This document shows, one piece after another, positions 35,680 to 44,845 of a stretch of DNA of 49,949 nt (positions are counted from its first letter, which is position 1; each line of letters begins with the position of its first letter). The position numbers and the translations under genes were made by a program. The notes beneath the pieces were generated by a model. The model saw only the letters and a list, made by a program, of their open reading frames with translations, had not been told where the DNA came from and made no database searches. The DNA lies in assembly GCA_948794795.1 (NCBI GenBank), contig CAQGLR010000025.1, positions 1 to 49,949 of the forward strand. The letters run 5' to 3'. The DNA comes from an uncultured Lachnospiraceae bacterium (GTDB lineage: Bacteria; Bacillota; Clostridia; Lachnospirales; Lachnospiraceae).

Positions 35680-35874
35680 AGTCAATTTGTACAAAGAGTA
35701 TATTTAATGCAGCAGGTTAATTATTTTGCACTTGGCGGCCATTGAAAAACGCCAGTGCTTAGCCCTTGTATTTTAAGGGCTTTATGCACTGCTGCGTTTT
35801 TCATTGAGTGGGAACGTGCCGCATAGTGCAAAATAATTAACCGCTGCATTCCAAAGAATCTTATACAAATTAAC
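35680..35874. repeat. 195-bp palindromic repeat element, copy 2 (inverted)
   Basis: This is the reverse-orientation copy of the element at 15582-15776. The outer arms (AGTCAATTTGTACAAAGA at the left, ACAAATTAAC at the right) and inner arms (GTTAATTATTTTGCAC / GTGCAAAATAATTAAC, GAAAAACGC / GCGTTTTTC, AGCCCTT / AAGGGCT) are all conserved. It sits just downstream of the UPF0210 stop. Confidence 0.85.
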
Positions 35875-35912
35875 GGAACCATCCAGATTCCAATGCTTCT
35901 TTTATTATAAAA

Positions 35913-37277
35913 TCAATTTTTAAAACTGTGTACAGGTGCTGGTATCCTTCCGCCCCTGTTTATAAAACCACTGCAGTCAAACTGGTTTACAGGCATAACT
36001 GGTGCATGTCCCAGAAGCCCTCCAAATTCCACATTTTCACCAACACCTTTTCCAATCACTGGAATAAGGCGTGCAGCAGTTGTTTTCTGGTTAATCATAC
36101 CAATTGCCATTTCATCAGCTATAATACCTGAAATAGTAGAAGGTTTTGTATCACCTGGAATTGCTATCATATCAAGCCCTACAGAGCATACACATGTCAT
36201 AGCCTCCAGCTTTTCAAGAGTAAGTGCTCCATCTTCAACAGCATTTATCATGCCCTGGTCCTCACTGACAGGTATAAAAGCACCACTAAGCCCTCCTACA
36301 TAAGAAGATGCCATTATACCGCCCTTTTTAACCTGGTCATTTAACAACGCCAGTGCTGCAGTTGTACCTGGTGCACCAGCACGCTGGAGACCCATTTCCT
36401 CAAATATATCCGCAATACTATCACCTACTGCTGGTGTAGGTGCAAGTGACAGGTCTATAATTCCAAAAGGAACACCCATGCGCTTTGAAGCTTCCCTTGC
36501 AACAAGCTGTCCTACCCTTGTAATTTTAAATGCCGTCTTCTTAACTTTTTCACAAAGAGTTCCAAAATCCGCACCACGCACTGATTCCAATGCCTTACGC
36601 ATAACTCCGGGTCCGCTTACCCCAACATTAATAATCTCATCTGCCTCTGTAACACCATGGAAAGCACCTGCCATAAACGGATTATCATCAGGTGCATTGC
36701 AAAATACAACAAGCTTTGCACAGCCTATACTGTCCCTGTCTGCTGTTTCTTTTGCTGTATCCAGTACAATATCCCCCATAAGCTTCACAGCATCCATATT
36801 AAGACCTGTCTTTGTAGAACCAAGGTTTACAGAACTACATACAAAATCTGTTGATGCAAGCGCTTTAGGAATTGAACGTATCAGAAGCTCGTCACTTTCT
36901 GTCATGCCTTTTGAAACAAGAGCACTATAGCCGCCAATAAAATTAACTCCTGTGGCTTTAGCTGCTTTATCAAGGGTTCTGGCAATAGTAACAAAGTCTT
37001 CTGCAGTTTTACATGCTGACGCACCAATTAATGCAGCCGGAGTAACTGAAATACGCTTATTTACAACTGGTATGCCAAATTCTTTTTCTATTGCCTTCCC
37101 TGTTGGCACAAGCTCTTTGGCAACAGAAGTAATTCGGTTATAAATCTTTTCATTAAGCTTGTCTAAATCACTGTCTATACAATTTAAAAGGCTTATTCCA
37201 AGTGTTATTGTACGTACATCAAGATTTTCCTTTTCAATCATATCATTAGTTTCAAGAACTTCGTATATATTAATCAT
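35913..37277 (-). CDS. UPF0210 (DUF711) family protein
   Basis: The 454-residue protein is a full-length member of the UPF0210/DUF711 family, related in sequence to PFL-like proteins. Marks are the glycine- and alanine-rich blocks SVTPAALIGASA, GGIMASSYVGGLSGAFIPVSED and the C-terminal FGGLLGHAPVMPVN. Biochemical function is unknown. It is 33 bp downstream of the ACT-domain gene, the usual pairing, suggesting joint regulation or complex formation. Confidence 0.9.
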   Translation of the reverse strand: MINIYEVLETNDMIEKENLDVRTITLGISLLNCIDSDLDKLNEKIYNRITSVAKELVPTGKAIEKEFGIPVVNKRISVTPAALIGASACKTAEDFVTIARTLDKAAKATGVNFIGGYSALVSKGMTESDELLIRSIPKALASTDFVCSSVNLGSTKTGLNMDAVKLMGDIVLDTAKETADRDSIGCAKLVVFCNAPDDNPFMAGAFHGVTEADEIINVGVSGPGVMRKALESVRGADFGTLCEKVKKTAFKITRVGQLVAREASKRMGVPFGIIDLSLAPTPAVGDSIADIFEEMGLQRAGAPGTTAALALLNDQVKKGGIMASSYVGGLSGAFIPVSEDQGMINAVEDGALTLEKLEAMTCVCSVGLDMIAIPGDTKPSTISGIIADEMAIGMINQKTTAARLIPVIGKGVGENVEFGGLLGHAPVMPVNQFDCSGFINRGGRIPAPVHSFKN

Positions 37278-37310
37278 ATAAAATCCCCCATTCAGTGAAG
37301 CTTAAGCCCA

Positions 37311-37583
37311 TTATATACGGTGCATACTGTCAAATATATCTTCTCTCTGTGCTTTTATAATACAGCCCATCTCTTCACCAATCTGTTCAAGTTCATGGCT
37401 GAATGTTTCAAAATCCTTAGAACACTCTGCTACATCCACAATCATCATCATATTAAAGAAACCATCAACTATTGTCTGGGAAATATCAAGTATATTAACA
37501 CTATTATTAGCTAAATATGTGCATACTTTTGCAATAATGCCCACGCTGTCTTTACCTACTACTGTTACTACTGTCTTCTTCAT
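37311..37583 (-). CDS. ACT-domain protein (UPF0237)
   Basis: I start at ATG 37583 after GGAGGATATA. The 90-residue protein has one ACT domain from KTVVTVVGKDSVGIIAKV, with a second ACT-like half to the end. ACT domains bind amino acids and regulate partners. It is translationally close to the UPF0210 gene. Confidence 0.9.
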   Translation of the reverse strand: MKKTVVTVVGKDSVGIIAKVCTYLANNSVNILDISQTIVDGFFNMMMIVDVAECSKDFETFSHELEQIGEEMGCIIKAQREDIFDSMHRI

Positions 37584-37646
37584 TATATCCTCCATTCTGC
37601 CGCTATATGGCATACTTATTATATAAACAATAGTTACCTGGAACCT

Positions 37647-38441
37647 TTATAAACTTACAATTGCAGAAGGCATATCCCTGTTTGCAACTGCCATCTGGAA
37701 AGGAAGTTCATTTATTCCAAGTTCCTCCCATATCTGGCATTTTACTGCCTGGTATGCAAGTTCTGGGTAATTATTTTCTTTTGAAAGATGTGCAAGAAAT
37801 GCATATTTTAAACCACTTCCAAGCAGCCTGCACAAAAGACGTCCTGAATCTTCATTTGATAAATGCCCTTTTTCCCCAAGTATCCTGCGTTTAAGCTGGT
37901 ATGGGTAGCTTCCTGCTTCCAGCATGCTTATATCATGGTTTGCCTCCAGCACAAGTATTTCACTTCCAAGCAGATGCTCTACAATATATTCATCGTATAC
38001 CCCTAAATCTGTGGCAACCCCTGCTTTATGCCTGCCTGAACCCACTGTATAACATACTGGGTCTGCAGCATCATGCGACATGCTGAATGGTGTTATATCC
38101 ATACTTTTTAATTTAATATGTTCATCTGGATGTACCTCATATAAATGTTTAATTGATATAATACCATTCTTATCTTTGCTTCTTATATAATCAAGCGTTG
38201 CCCCTGTAGCATAAACTGGTGTACCAAACATTTTTACCATCATACTGATACCTTGTATATGGTCAATATGCTCATGTGTAACAAATATCCCGTCTAGTTC
38301 TTCTGGCCTGGTGCCTATTGCATTAAGCCCGTCCACAATCCTTTTACGGCTGATACCTGCATCAATAAGTATATTAGTATCTTTATCCCCTATGTAAACA
38401 CAATTGCCACTGCTTCCGCTAGCAATACTGCAAACTTTCAT
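37647..38441 (-). CDS. MBL-fold metallohydrolase (YycJ/WalJ type)
   Basis: The 264-residue protein begins KVCSIASGSSGNCVYIG and has the metal-binding THEHIDH motif (residues ~55-61), then SHDAAD and a late SNEDSG/HLSKENN region as in YycJ. YycJ-like proteins have exonuclease activity linked to DNA repair. The walRK operon, its usual home, is not adjacent here. Confidence 0.9.
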   Translation of the reverse strand: MKVCSIASGSSGNCVYIGDKDTNILIDAGISRKRIVDGLNAIGTRPEELDGIFVTHEHIDHIQGISMMVKMFGTPVYATGATLDYIRSKDKNGIISIKHLYEVHPDEHIKLKSMDITPFSMSHDAADPVCYTVGSGRHKAGVATDLGVYDEYIVEHLLGSEILVLEANHDISMLEAGSYPYQLKRRILGEKGHLSNEDSGRLLCRLLGSGLKYAFLAHLSKENNYPELAYQAVKCQIWEELGINELPFQMAVANRDMPSAIVSL

Positions 38442-38545
38442 AATCTGTTATTACCATACCTTTTATAATATTTAACCTAACATGCTGTGCCTTTTGCGGC
38501 ACAAACAGAGATGAAAAATGCTGGTTTTGCATTTCCCAGGATTTT

Positions 38546-40810
38546 TCAATCTACCCATTCAATCCTTACAGAATCCCCCTCATTAACAGAACGGGTGAAA
38601 TCACACATTTCCCCATTTACAGAAGTTTCAAGATGGTCACCATGTGCAACTGATGTATCAACAGGATAGAAATCCAGTACATCTACAAGTATATAAGATG
38701 GTTTCCCGCTTAGAACTACTTGTTCCCCATTTACTATTATATTTATAGCAGCTTTGGGTATTTCTGGAACAATTTCTTCTTGTTCTGTTAAATTTTCATC
38801 TTCTTCAGGTGGTATGCTTTCTTCTGCTATTCCAGAATCCCATTCTTCATCTTCATCATTTAATTCTGTAACTGGTTCTTCTGTTTCATAATTATAACTT
38901 TCTGCATCTGGCTCTTCTTTTACTTCTGGTTCTTCCTGTGGATACAGTACATCATTTGTAACAGGAAACTGCCCGTCACCATATTCTGCCATAAGTTCAT
39001 TATAATTAGGTTCTTCTTTCATAATTTCACAAGCAATAGAAAAATTGTCATAAACTTTTGCATCTAAAGGTGCAATTACATTATTTACATATATTTTTCC
39101 CCTGCATATAATATCCATAAATTCAAGCACCTGTTCAAGTGTGTAGTAACCAAGTATTTCTATCCTGTCACCTTCCTTGACTTCATAAAAACCAGATACA
39201 AGACTTCCATTTACTGTTACAAAGCGCGGGCATACTATTTCCTTGCCATTAAATATAATCTTCATATTTGACCGGTATTCACGCAAGCTGCTAATCTCAA
39301 GCCTTGCATCAGCACCACGGGTTGATGGTATAATATCAACTTTACAGTTTTTCTCAACATGCGTGCTCATTCCAGTCTGTTTCCCATTAAGCCTTACAAT
39401 GGCAGCTTCCCCTTCCTTGCCACGCAACATACGTTTCTCACCATTAACATAATATATAAGTGATTTGCCACGCTTAGGGAACAGGTCTTCATTAGGAAAT
39501 CCCATCTGTACAGCAGCATCCATAATTGTAAGCTTATTATTGTTATAAAGTTTTATACGCTCACCATTTACTGTTACAAATATAAAGTTATTCCGCTGTT
39601 CATAATAATTAAGGCATATTCCAACAGGGGTTACTAAAAGTGAATCTACAATAACATCATCCTGCATAAAATGAACGTTGCCAAGTACCTCTGACCCTCT
39701 TAATGCAACTCTTTCTTTCTGCAGTCCAAGATATTCTGCAAGGTTTTCTACAAACCCTTTAGCTTTGCCGCCGCCACCAACCACAAATACAGCACTTACT
39801 GATTTGCCGCCATTAAGTTCTTTTATTTTATCAGCAACACCCTTTGTAATCATTTTTATTGTTTCTTCTGTAACTGCAGCTATATCATCAGCTGTGACCC
39901 TTTGTGGCAGCCCCATTATATCATTGAACTCAACTTCTTCATTTAATGTACTTGCACATTTCAGCCTGTCTGCCTCATTAAAATCAGTAAGATAATATTT
40001 GGCAATACATTCTGTAATTTCATCGCCAGCATAAGGAATCATGCCATATGCTATTATGCTTCCATCTTTTGTTATAGATATATCAGAAGTACCTGCTCCT
40101 ACATCCACAAGAGCAATATTTAAAAGCCTGAATTTCTCTGGTATTGCAACATTTATAGCAGCAATAGGCTCCAGTGTAAGATTTGATACATAAAGCCCTG
40201 TACGTTCAACAGCAGCATACAAGCCATCAACTACTTCATTTGGAAGAAATGTAGCAATAAGCTCTTCCTTTATATTATTTGCTTTATGACCCTCAAGGTT
40301 TGATATCATATAACCATTCTGGTAATAACGCTTAACAGAATAACCAACACAATAAAACCTTATATCATCGCTTTGTTTCTCTTCACGCAGTATGCTGTAT
40401 GCATTTTCAACACCAATCATATCAAGTGTATATATATGTTCACTTGTAATAACAGTATCAGAAGGAAAATCCATCTGTGCCTCTGCTTCAACAGTCATAA
40501 GCACACGTCCTGCTGCTGCAATACATACATCTTTAAATCTTCTTCCAGTAATATCTTCAAGTTTTTTGTGTATCTTCTCTATAGTTGCAGCAACTTTGCC
40601 TATATCATGTATCTGCCCGTCAAGCATTGCCCTTGTATGGTGCTCTACAGACACCTGCGCAACTACTACAAATGTACCATCATTATTTTTATATCCAATT
40701 ATACCAACTACGCTTCTAGTACCTATATCTAAACCGAATACTAACTGTTCTGGAACACCTTCCATATTAATTTTTTCTATTTTACCAGCGTTTCTGGAAT
40801 TATCTGCCAT
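38546..40810 (-). CDS. FtsA-like actin-family ATPase with long C-terminal extension
   Basis: I start at ATG 40810 after GGAGG. The 754-residue protein has an FtsA/PilM-type actin fold: FGLDIGTRSVVGIIG near residue 26, DVGAGTSDISI and VVGGGGKAKGF as phosphate and adenosine motifs. The fold ends near residue ~390. The remaining ~360 residues contain beta modules with repeated VNG elements (VTVNGERIKLYNN, YYVNGEKRML, IYVNNVIAPL, IIVNGEQVVLSG) and an acidic linker rich in E, P and D. True FtsA is ~400-450 residues, so this is a family-specific long form; it may act in division or in envelope assembly. Confidence 0.8.
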   Translation of the reverse strand: MADNSRNAGKIEKINMEGVPEQLVFGLDIGTRSVVGIIGYKNNDGTFVVVAQVSVEHHTRAMLDGQIHDIGKVAATIEKIHKKLEDITGRRFKDVCIAAAGRVLMTVEAEAQMDFPSDTVITSEHIYTLDMIGVENAYSILREEKQSDDIRFYCVGYSVKRYYQNGYMISNLEGHKANNIKEELIATFLPNEVVDGLYAAVERTGLYVSNLTLEPIAAINVAIPEKFRLLNIALVDVGAGTSDISITKDGSIIAYGMIPYAGDEITECIAKYYLTDFNEADRLKCASTLNEEVEFNDIMGLPQRVTADDIAAVTEETIKMITKGVADKIKELNGGKSVSAVFVVGGGGKAKGFVENLAEYLGLQKERVALRGSEVLGNVHFMQDDVIVDSLLVTPVGICLNYYEQRNNFIFVTVNGERIKLYNNNKLTIMDAAVQMGFPNEDLFPKRGKSLIYYVNGEKRMLRGKEGEAAIVRLNGKQTGMSTHVEKNCKVDIIPSTRGADARLEISSLREYRSNMKIIFNGKEIVCPRFVTVNGSLVSGFYEVKEGDRIEILGYYTLEQVLEFMDIICRGKIYVNNVIAPLDAKVYDNFSIACEIMKEEPNYNELMAEYGDGQFPVTNDVLYPQEEPEVKEEPDAESYNYETEEPVTELNDEDEEWDSGIAEESIPPEEDENLTEQEEIVPEIPKAAINIIVNGEQVVLSGKPSYILVDVLDFYPVDTSVAHGDHLETSVNGEMCDFTRSVNEGDSVRIEWVD

Positions 40811-40871
40811 CAGAACCTCCATCTTCTATAATTATTACTATCCACGGTCTGGTCTGCATTGGTTATAGAAA

Positions 40872-41549
40872 TTATACATTTTCTATTTGCCAGTCTATTG
40901 GTTCCAGACCATTTTCTATCAGGAAATTATTAGCCTGGCTGAAATGTTTACATCCAAAAAATCCCCTGAATGCAGACAATGGGCTTGGATGTGGTGCCTT
41001 TAAAATAAGATGCTTTGGATTAGTAAGCATTGGTATCTTGCTCTGTGCAGGCTTCCCCCATAAAAGGTATACTATTGGCCTGTCCTGTTCATTTACAGCC
41101 TGTATAACAGCATCTGTAAACTTCTCCCAGCCCATGCCCTTATGTGAATTTGCCTGGTGTGCCCTTACTGTAAGCACCGTATTAAGCATAAGCACACCCT
41201 GGTCTGCCCACTTCTTAAGATAACCATTATTAGGTATTTCACACCCTATATCATCATGTATTTCTTTGTAAATATTCTGTAGTGATGGTGGTATCTCTGG
41301 CTGGTCAGGCAGTACAGAGAAACAAAGACCATGTGCCTGGTGTACATTGTGGTATGGGTCCTGCCCAAGAATAAGCACTTTTACCTTTGAAAGCGGTGTA
41401 AAATGAAATGCATTAAATATATCATCTGCTGGCGGATACACAACTGTATTGCTGTATTCCTGTTTCACAAACTCAAATAACTCCTTATAATAAGGTTTTG
41501 AAAACTCTGGCTGTATTGCATCAAGCCAGTCATTCTGTATCATAGACAT
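40872..41549 (-). CDS. ung: Uracil-DNA glycosylase
   Basis: The 225-residue family 1 enzyme has the catalytic water-activating block GQDPYHNVHQAHGLCFSV and the DNA-intercalation loop HPSPLSAFRGFFGC. It removes uracil from DNA. Start after AAAGGAGGAAGAA; 15 bp after hisF, so probably co-transcribed. Confidence 0.95.
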   Translation of the reverse strand: MSMIQNDWLDAIQPEFSKPYYKELFEFVKQEYSNTVVYPPADDIFNAFHFTPLSKVKVLILGQDPYHNVHQAHGLCFSVLPDQPEIPPSLQNIYKEIHDDIGCEIPNNGYLKKWADQGVLMLNTVLTVRAHQANSHKGMGWEKFTDAVIQAVNEQDRPIVYLLWGKPAQSKIPMLTNPKHLILKAPHPSPLSAFRGFFGCKHFSQANNFLIENGLEPIDWQIENV

Positions 41550-41564
41550 AAATTCTTCCTCCTT

Positions 41565-42329
41565 TTAGTTCTTTCTTACACTTATCCCTTCTTTATCAAG
41601 ATATTCTTTTACTTCCCATATCCCAAGTTCTTTATAATGAAAAAGTGATGCTGCCAGGACGGCATCAGCTTTGCCTTCTGTAAATGCTTCTTTAAAATGT
41701 TCAAGCCTGCCTGCCCCGCCTGATGCTATCACAGGTATTGACACATTTTCTGATACAGTTCTTGTAAGTTCTATATCATATCCATCTTTGGTACCATCAC
41801 AGTCCATGCTTGTAAGAAGTATCTCACCTGCACCAAGCCGGTCTGCCTCTATTGCCCATTCTATGGCATCAATACCCATATCCACACGCCCGCCGTTCTT
41901 ATATATAGTCCAGCCACTGCCATCTTTACGTCTTTTGGCATCTATCGCAACTACAACACACTGGCTTCCAAATTTCATTGCTGCATCTGAAATAAGTTCT
42001 GGATTCTGTATTGCTGCAGAATTAACTGCAACCTTATCAGCACCTTCCCTTAAAATAAGTTTAAAATCATCAGTAGTCCTTATCCCGCCTCCAACTGTAA
42101 ATGGTATAAACACTGTTTCTGCAACACGGCGTACCATATCAGCCTTGGTTGCCCTTGCATCTGATGAAGCTGTAATATCAAGAAATACAAGTTCATCTGC
42201 ACCTTCTTTGCCATAAGCAGCACCAACTTCAACAGGGTCTCCTGCATCCCTTAAATCCAAAAAATTTATTCCTTTTACCACACGTCCGTTATTTACATCA
42301 AGACATGGTATAATCCTTTTTGTAAACAT
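41565..42329 (-). CDS. hisF: Imidazole glycerol phosphate synthase, cyclase subunit
   Basis: The 254-residue TIM barrel starts MFTKRIIPCLDVNNGRVVKG, with the catalytic aspartates in CLDV (D11) and SMDCDGTKDGYD (~D130). With HisH it makes IGP and AICAR in histidine synthesis. hisH lies just upstream; other his genes are not in the window. Confidence 0.95.
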   Translation of the reverse strand: MFTKRIIPCLDVNNGRVVKGINFLDLRDAGDPVEVGAAYGKEGADELVFLDITASSDARATKADMVRRVAETVFIPFTVGGGIRTTDDFKLILREGADKVAVNSAAIQNPELISDAAMKFGSQCVVVAIDAKRRKDGSGWTIYKNGGRVDMGIDAIEWAIEADRLGAGEILLTSMDCDGTKDGYDIELTRTVSENVSIPVIASGGAGRLEHFKEAFTEGKADAVLAASLFHYKELGIWEVKEYLDKEGISVRKN

Positions 42330-42446
42330 ATATCTCTCCTATTTATTTCCGCAGAGGCAAAACATACCTCATTATTTACAGGGGTATATCCAGCTGGTCC
42401 AATATTACAATATAAAACCCACAAATCTGTTATACAAGTACTTTTT

Positions 42447-43052
42447 CTATAATTCACAGAAATTCTTTAATATCTTAAGCCCTGTATCACCGCTTTTCTC
42501 TGGGTGGAACTGGCAGGCAAAAATATTGCCATGTTCTACAGCGGCATGTATATGTGTTATATATTCTGTAGTTGCTGCTACGTCTGCTTCTGACGCTGCC
42601 TGAAGATAATATGAATGTACAAAATATACATATGGATTACCAGATATACCTTTAAAAAGACGGCTGTCCTCTTTTACTGTTAAAGAATTCCAGCCCATAT
42701 GTGGTATTTTATAACCTTCTTTAGGCGGTATTGCAAGGATTTTTCCTTTTAATATGCCAATGCCTGCCCTTCCTGGAGCTTCATCACTTGACTCAAACAT
42801 AAGCTGTAACCCAAGACATACACCAAGCAAGGGTTTTCCATCTCTTGCAATCTTTCTGGCTACTTCTGTCATGCCAAAACTGTCAAGCTTATCCATTGCA
42901 TCACCAAAAGCCCCTACACCTGGCAGTATAACTTTATCTGCATTATAAATTTCATCTGGGTTTCTTGTTATTATACAATCTTCCCCAAGATATACCAGTG
43001 CTTTTTCAACACTTTTTAAATTGCCTGCATCATAATCAATAATTGCTATCAT
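42447..43052 (-). CDS. hisH: Imidazole glycerol phosphate synthase, glutaminase subunit
   Basis: I start at ATG 43052 after GGAGGCTGTTT. The 201-residue class I glutaminase has the nucleophile in GVCLGLQLMFE (C~80) and the His/Glu pair in CQFHPEKSG. It supplies ammonia to HisF. Normal length. Confidence 0.95.
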   Translation of the reverse strand: MIAIIDYDAGNLKSVEKALVYLGEDCIITRNPDEIYNADKVILPGVGAFGDAMDKLDSFGMTEVARKIARDGKPLLGVCLGLQLMFESSDEAPGRAGIGILKGKILAIPPKEGYKIPHMGWNSLTVKEDSRLFKGISGNPYVYFVHSYYLQAASEADVAATTEYITHIHAAVEHGNIFACQFHPEKSGDTGLKILKNFCEL

Positions 43053-43071
43053 AAACAGCCTCCATGACAAA

Positions 43072-43098
43072 AGCCCACCGGTTGTTCACCGGCAGGCT
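43072..43098 (-). terminator. Terminator after acidic repeat gene
   Basis: On the minus strand AGCC-TG-CCGGT-GAACA-ACCGG-TG-GGCT is followed by TTTTG. It lies 5 bp after the stop of 43103-44830 and before hisH. Confidence 0.7.
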
Positions 43099-43102
43099 AT
43101 AA

Positions 43103-44830
43103 TCAACCTTTTTTCTTTGCAATGCTTACCACTTTATCTGTATATGCCCCTTCATCAAGACTCAATATATCATAAGCATCTGTTTCAGACAATGCAAATT
43201 CATCCCTGAGTATGCTTAATATTTTATCTTTACATACTTTAAGGTCACCTTCAATCTCTAAATCCATTGCCATGTCTATATTATCATCATATTTCTGAAG
43301 CCCACGCAACAGCGCATTAAGAGCATCCGGATAATGTTTCATATTTGCATAACTGCTGTATGTATTTAAAGACTGCTGCACTTTCATTACAGTAATAATC
43401 TTTTCATATGTATCGGGGTCTTTTTCATTAAGTTTAGTTCCCATTGCCTCTTCATAAGCATCACTGTATCTCTGCAGTGTAAAATATTTCTCAGCAGAAG
43501 ATTTGGAAACCTTGTATCCAAATACATTTGTTCCAAAAACTACACCTGCAAGAATTAAAGCAGCAAAAATAATTACAACCGTTACACCAGCTTTATTAAG
43601 CTTTCCTACTACTTCCTGTTCTTCTGCTTCTTTTTCTGCCTCTTTCTTAGCAGCCTTCTCTGCTTTTTTAGCTGCTTTAGCTTCTGCTTTCTCTGCCTTT
43701 TTAGCATCTTTCTCTGCTTTTTTAGCTGCTTTAGCTTCTGCTGCCTGTGCTTTCTTAGCTGCTTTTTCTTCTTTTGCCTTAGCCTCTTCTTCTTCCCTTA
43801 ATACGGCCTGTTCTTCCTCATCTGCCTTTGCCTTGCGCTCAGCTTCAGCAATTTCATCTGTAACAATATTGCCAAATATCCGTTTAAAGAACCCTGGTTT
43901 CTTATTTTCTTTGGCAGGCTGTTCCTCTGTCTGGGCAGGCTTTTTATCATTAACAGGCAATGACACATCATCAAGTGATAAAGCATCCTCTCCTGTACCA
44001 CCAGAAATATCTGGAATATCATCAAGACCAAGACCCAGGTCTGGTTCTGTGGTTTCCTCTTCTCCAGCAGGCGTATCTGGAGGAACATCTACGCCAAGGT
44101 CATCAAGCAGCCCGTCTAACATAGAATCAATTGGTGAATCTTCTCCAGCTGCTGCAACATCTGGTTCTCCACTAACATCTTCATTTACATCTGCTGCCTG
44201 TTCTGGTCCATTGTCCTGGCTGGCTTCCTCTGTTTCCACACTTTCTTCCTGGACTTGCTCTGGCATACCCGCATCCTGGGTTTCTTCTTCCACAGCTGGC
44301 ATAACCTCTGTTGCATCCAGGTCTTCTGGTATCTCCATATCTGGAAGTTCTTCCTCCACAGATGGCGTTACTTCTGTTGCATCCAGGTCCTCTGGTATCT
44401 CCATATCTGGAAGTTCTTCCTCCACAGATGGCATCACTTCTGTTGCATCCAGATCCTCTGGTATCTCCATATCTGGAAGTTCTTCTTCCACAGATGGCAT
44501 TATTTCTGTTGCATCCAGGTCCTCTGGTATCTCCATATCTGGAAGTTCTTCTTCTACAAATGGCACATCTGCCTTTTCTTCCATTGCAGGAACAGACATA
44601 TCGTTTGTTATATCATCTAAATCATTGTCCACAGACATATCTAAACCTGGCAAATCTGACAAATCCCCAAGGTCACTTAAGTCCCCAAGACCACTTAAAT
44701 CATCAAGGCCTTCAAGATTTCCCAGGTCATCAAGTTCTACAAAACTCTCAAGGTTATCAAATCCGCTTCCACCTTCAGAACCCTCACTATTACCTGTCTG
44801 GTTTAATTCCTTTTCTTCGTTCAATCCCAT
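43103..44830 (-). CDS. Acidic repeat-containing membrane protein of unknown function
   Basis: The 575-residue protein has an N-terminal Asp/Leu-rich part, four tandem 22-residue acidic repeats (residues 91-178), a further acidic linker, a lysine/alanine-rich coiled region (~340-415, repeating AKKAEKAEAKAAKK), one membrane span (VVIIFAALILAGVVFGTNVF) and a C-terminal helical domain of ~140 residues with TPR-like spacing (YFTLQRYSDAYEEAMG). The long acidic part would be cytoplasmic. Function unknown. It lies directly downstream of cheV. Confidence 0.75.
   Translation of the reverse strand: MGLNEEKELNQTGNSEGSEGGSGFDNLESFVELDDLGNLEGLDDLSGLGDLSDLGDLSDLPGLDMSVDNDLDDITNDMSVPAMEEKADVPFVEEELPDMEIPEDLDATEIMPSVEEELPDMEIPEDLDATEVMPSVEEELPDMEIPEDLDATEVTPSVEEELPDMEIPEDLDATEVMPAVEEETQDAGMPEQVQEESVETEEASQDNGPEQAADVNEDVSGEPDVAAAGEDSPIDSMLDGLLDDLGVDVPPDTPAGEEETTEPDLGLGLDDIPDISGGTGEDALSLDDVSLPVNDKKPAQTEEQPAKENKKPGFFKRIFGNIVTDEIAEAERKAKADEEEQAVLREEEEAKAKEEKAAKKAQAAEAKAAKKAEKDAKKAEKAEAKAAKKAEKAAKKEAEKEAEEQEVVGKLNKAGVTVVIIFAALILAGVVFGTNVFGYKVSKSSAEKYFTLQRYSDAYEEAMGTKLNEKDPDTYEKIITVMKVQQSLNTYSSYANMKHYPDALNALLRGLQKYDDNIDMAMDLEIEGDLKVCKDKILSILRDEFALSETDAYDILSLDEGAYTDKVVSIAKKKG
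44297..44560 (-). repeat. 66-bp tandem repeat in the acidic protein gene, four units
   Basis: Four near-identical 66-bp units encode SVEEELPDMEIPEDLDATEV-type repeats. The DNA differs only by scattered third-position and few coding changes, so expansion is recent and copy number may vary. Confidence 0.9.
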
Positions 44831-44845
44831 TATCTCCCTTACAAA

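Larger units (their letters stand above)
35269..35912. other. Gene-free spo0A upstream region
   Basis: This holds the spo0A promoter region, with a TTCGAC 0A-box-like hexamer near 35,377, the 16-bp tandem repeat and the 195-bp palindromic element. No further coding frame is convincing. Confidence 0.6.
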
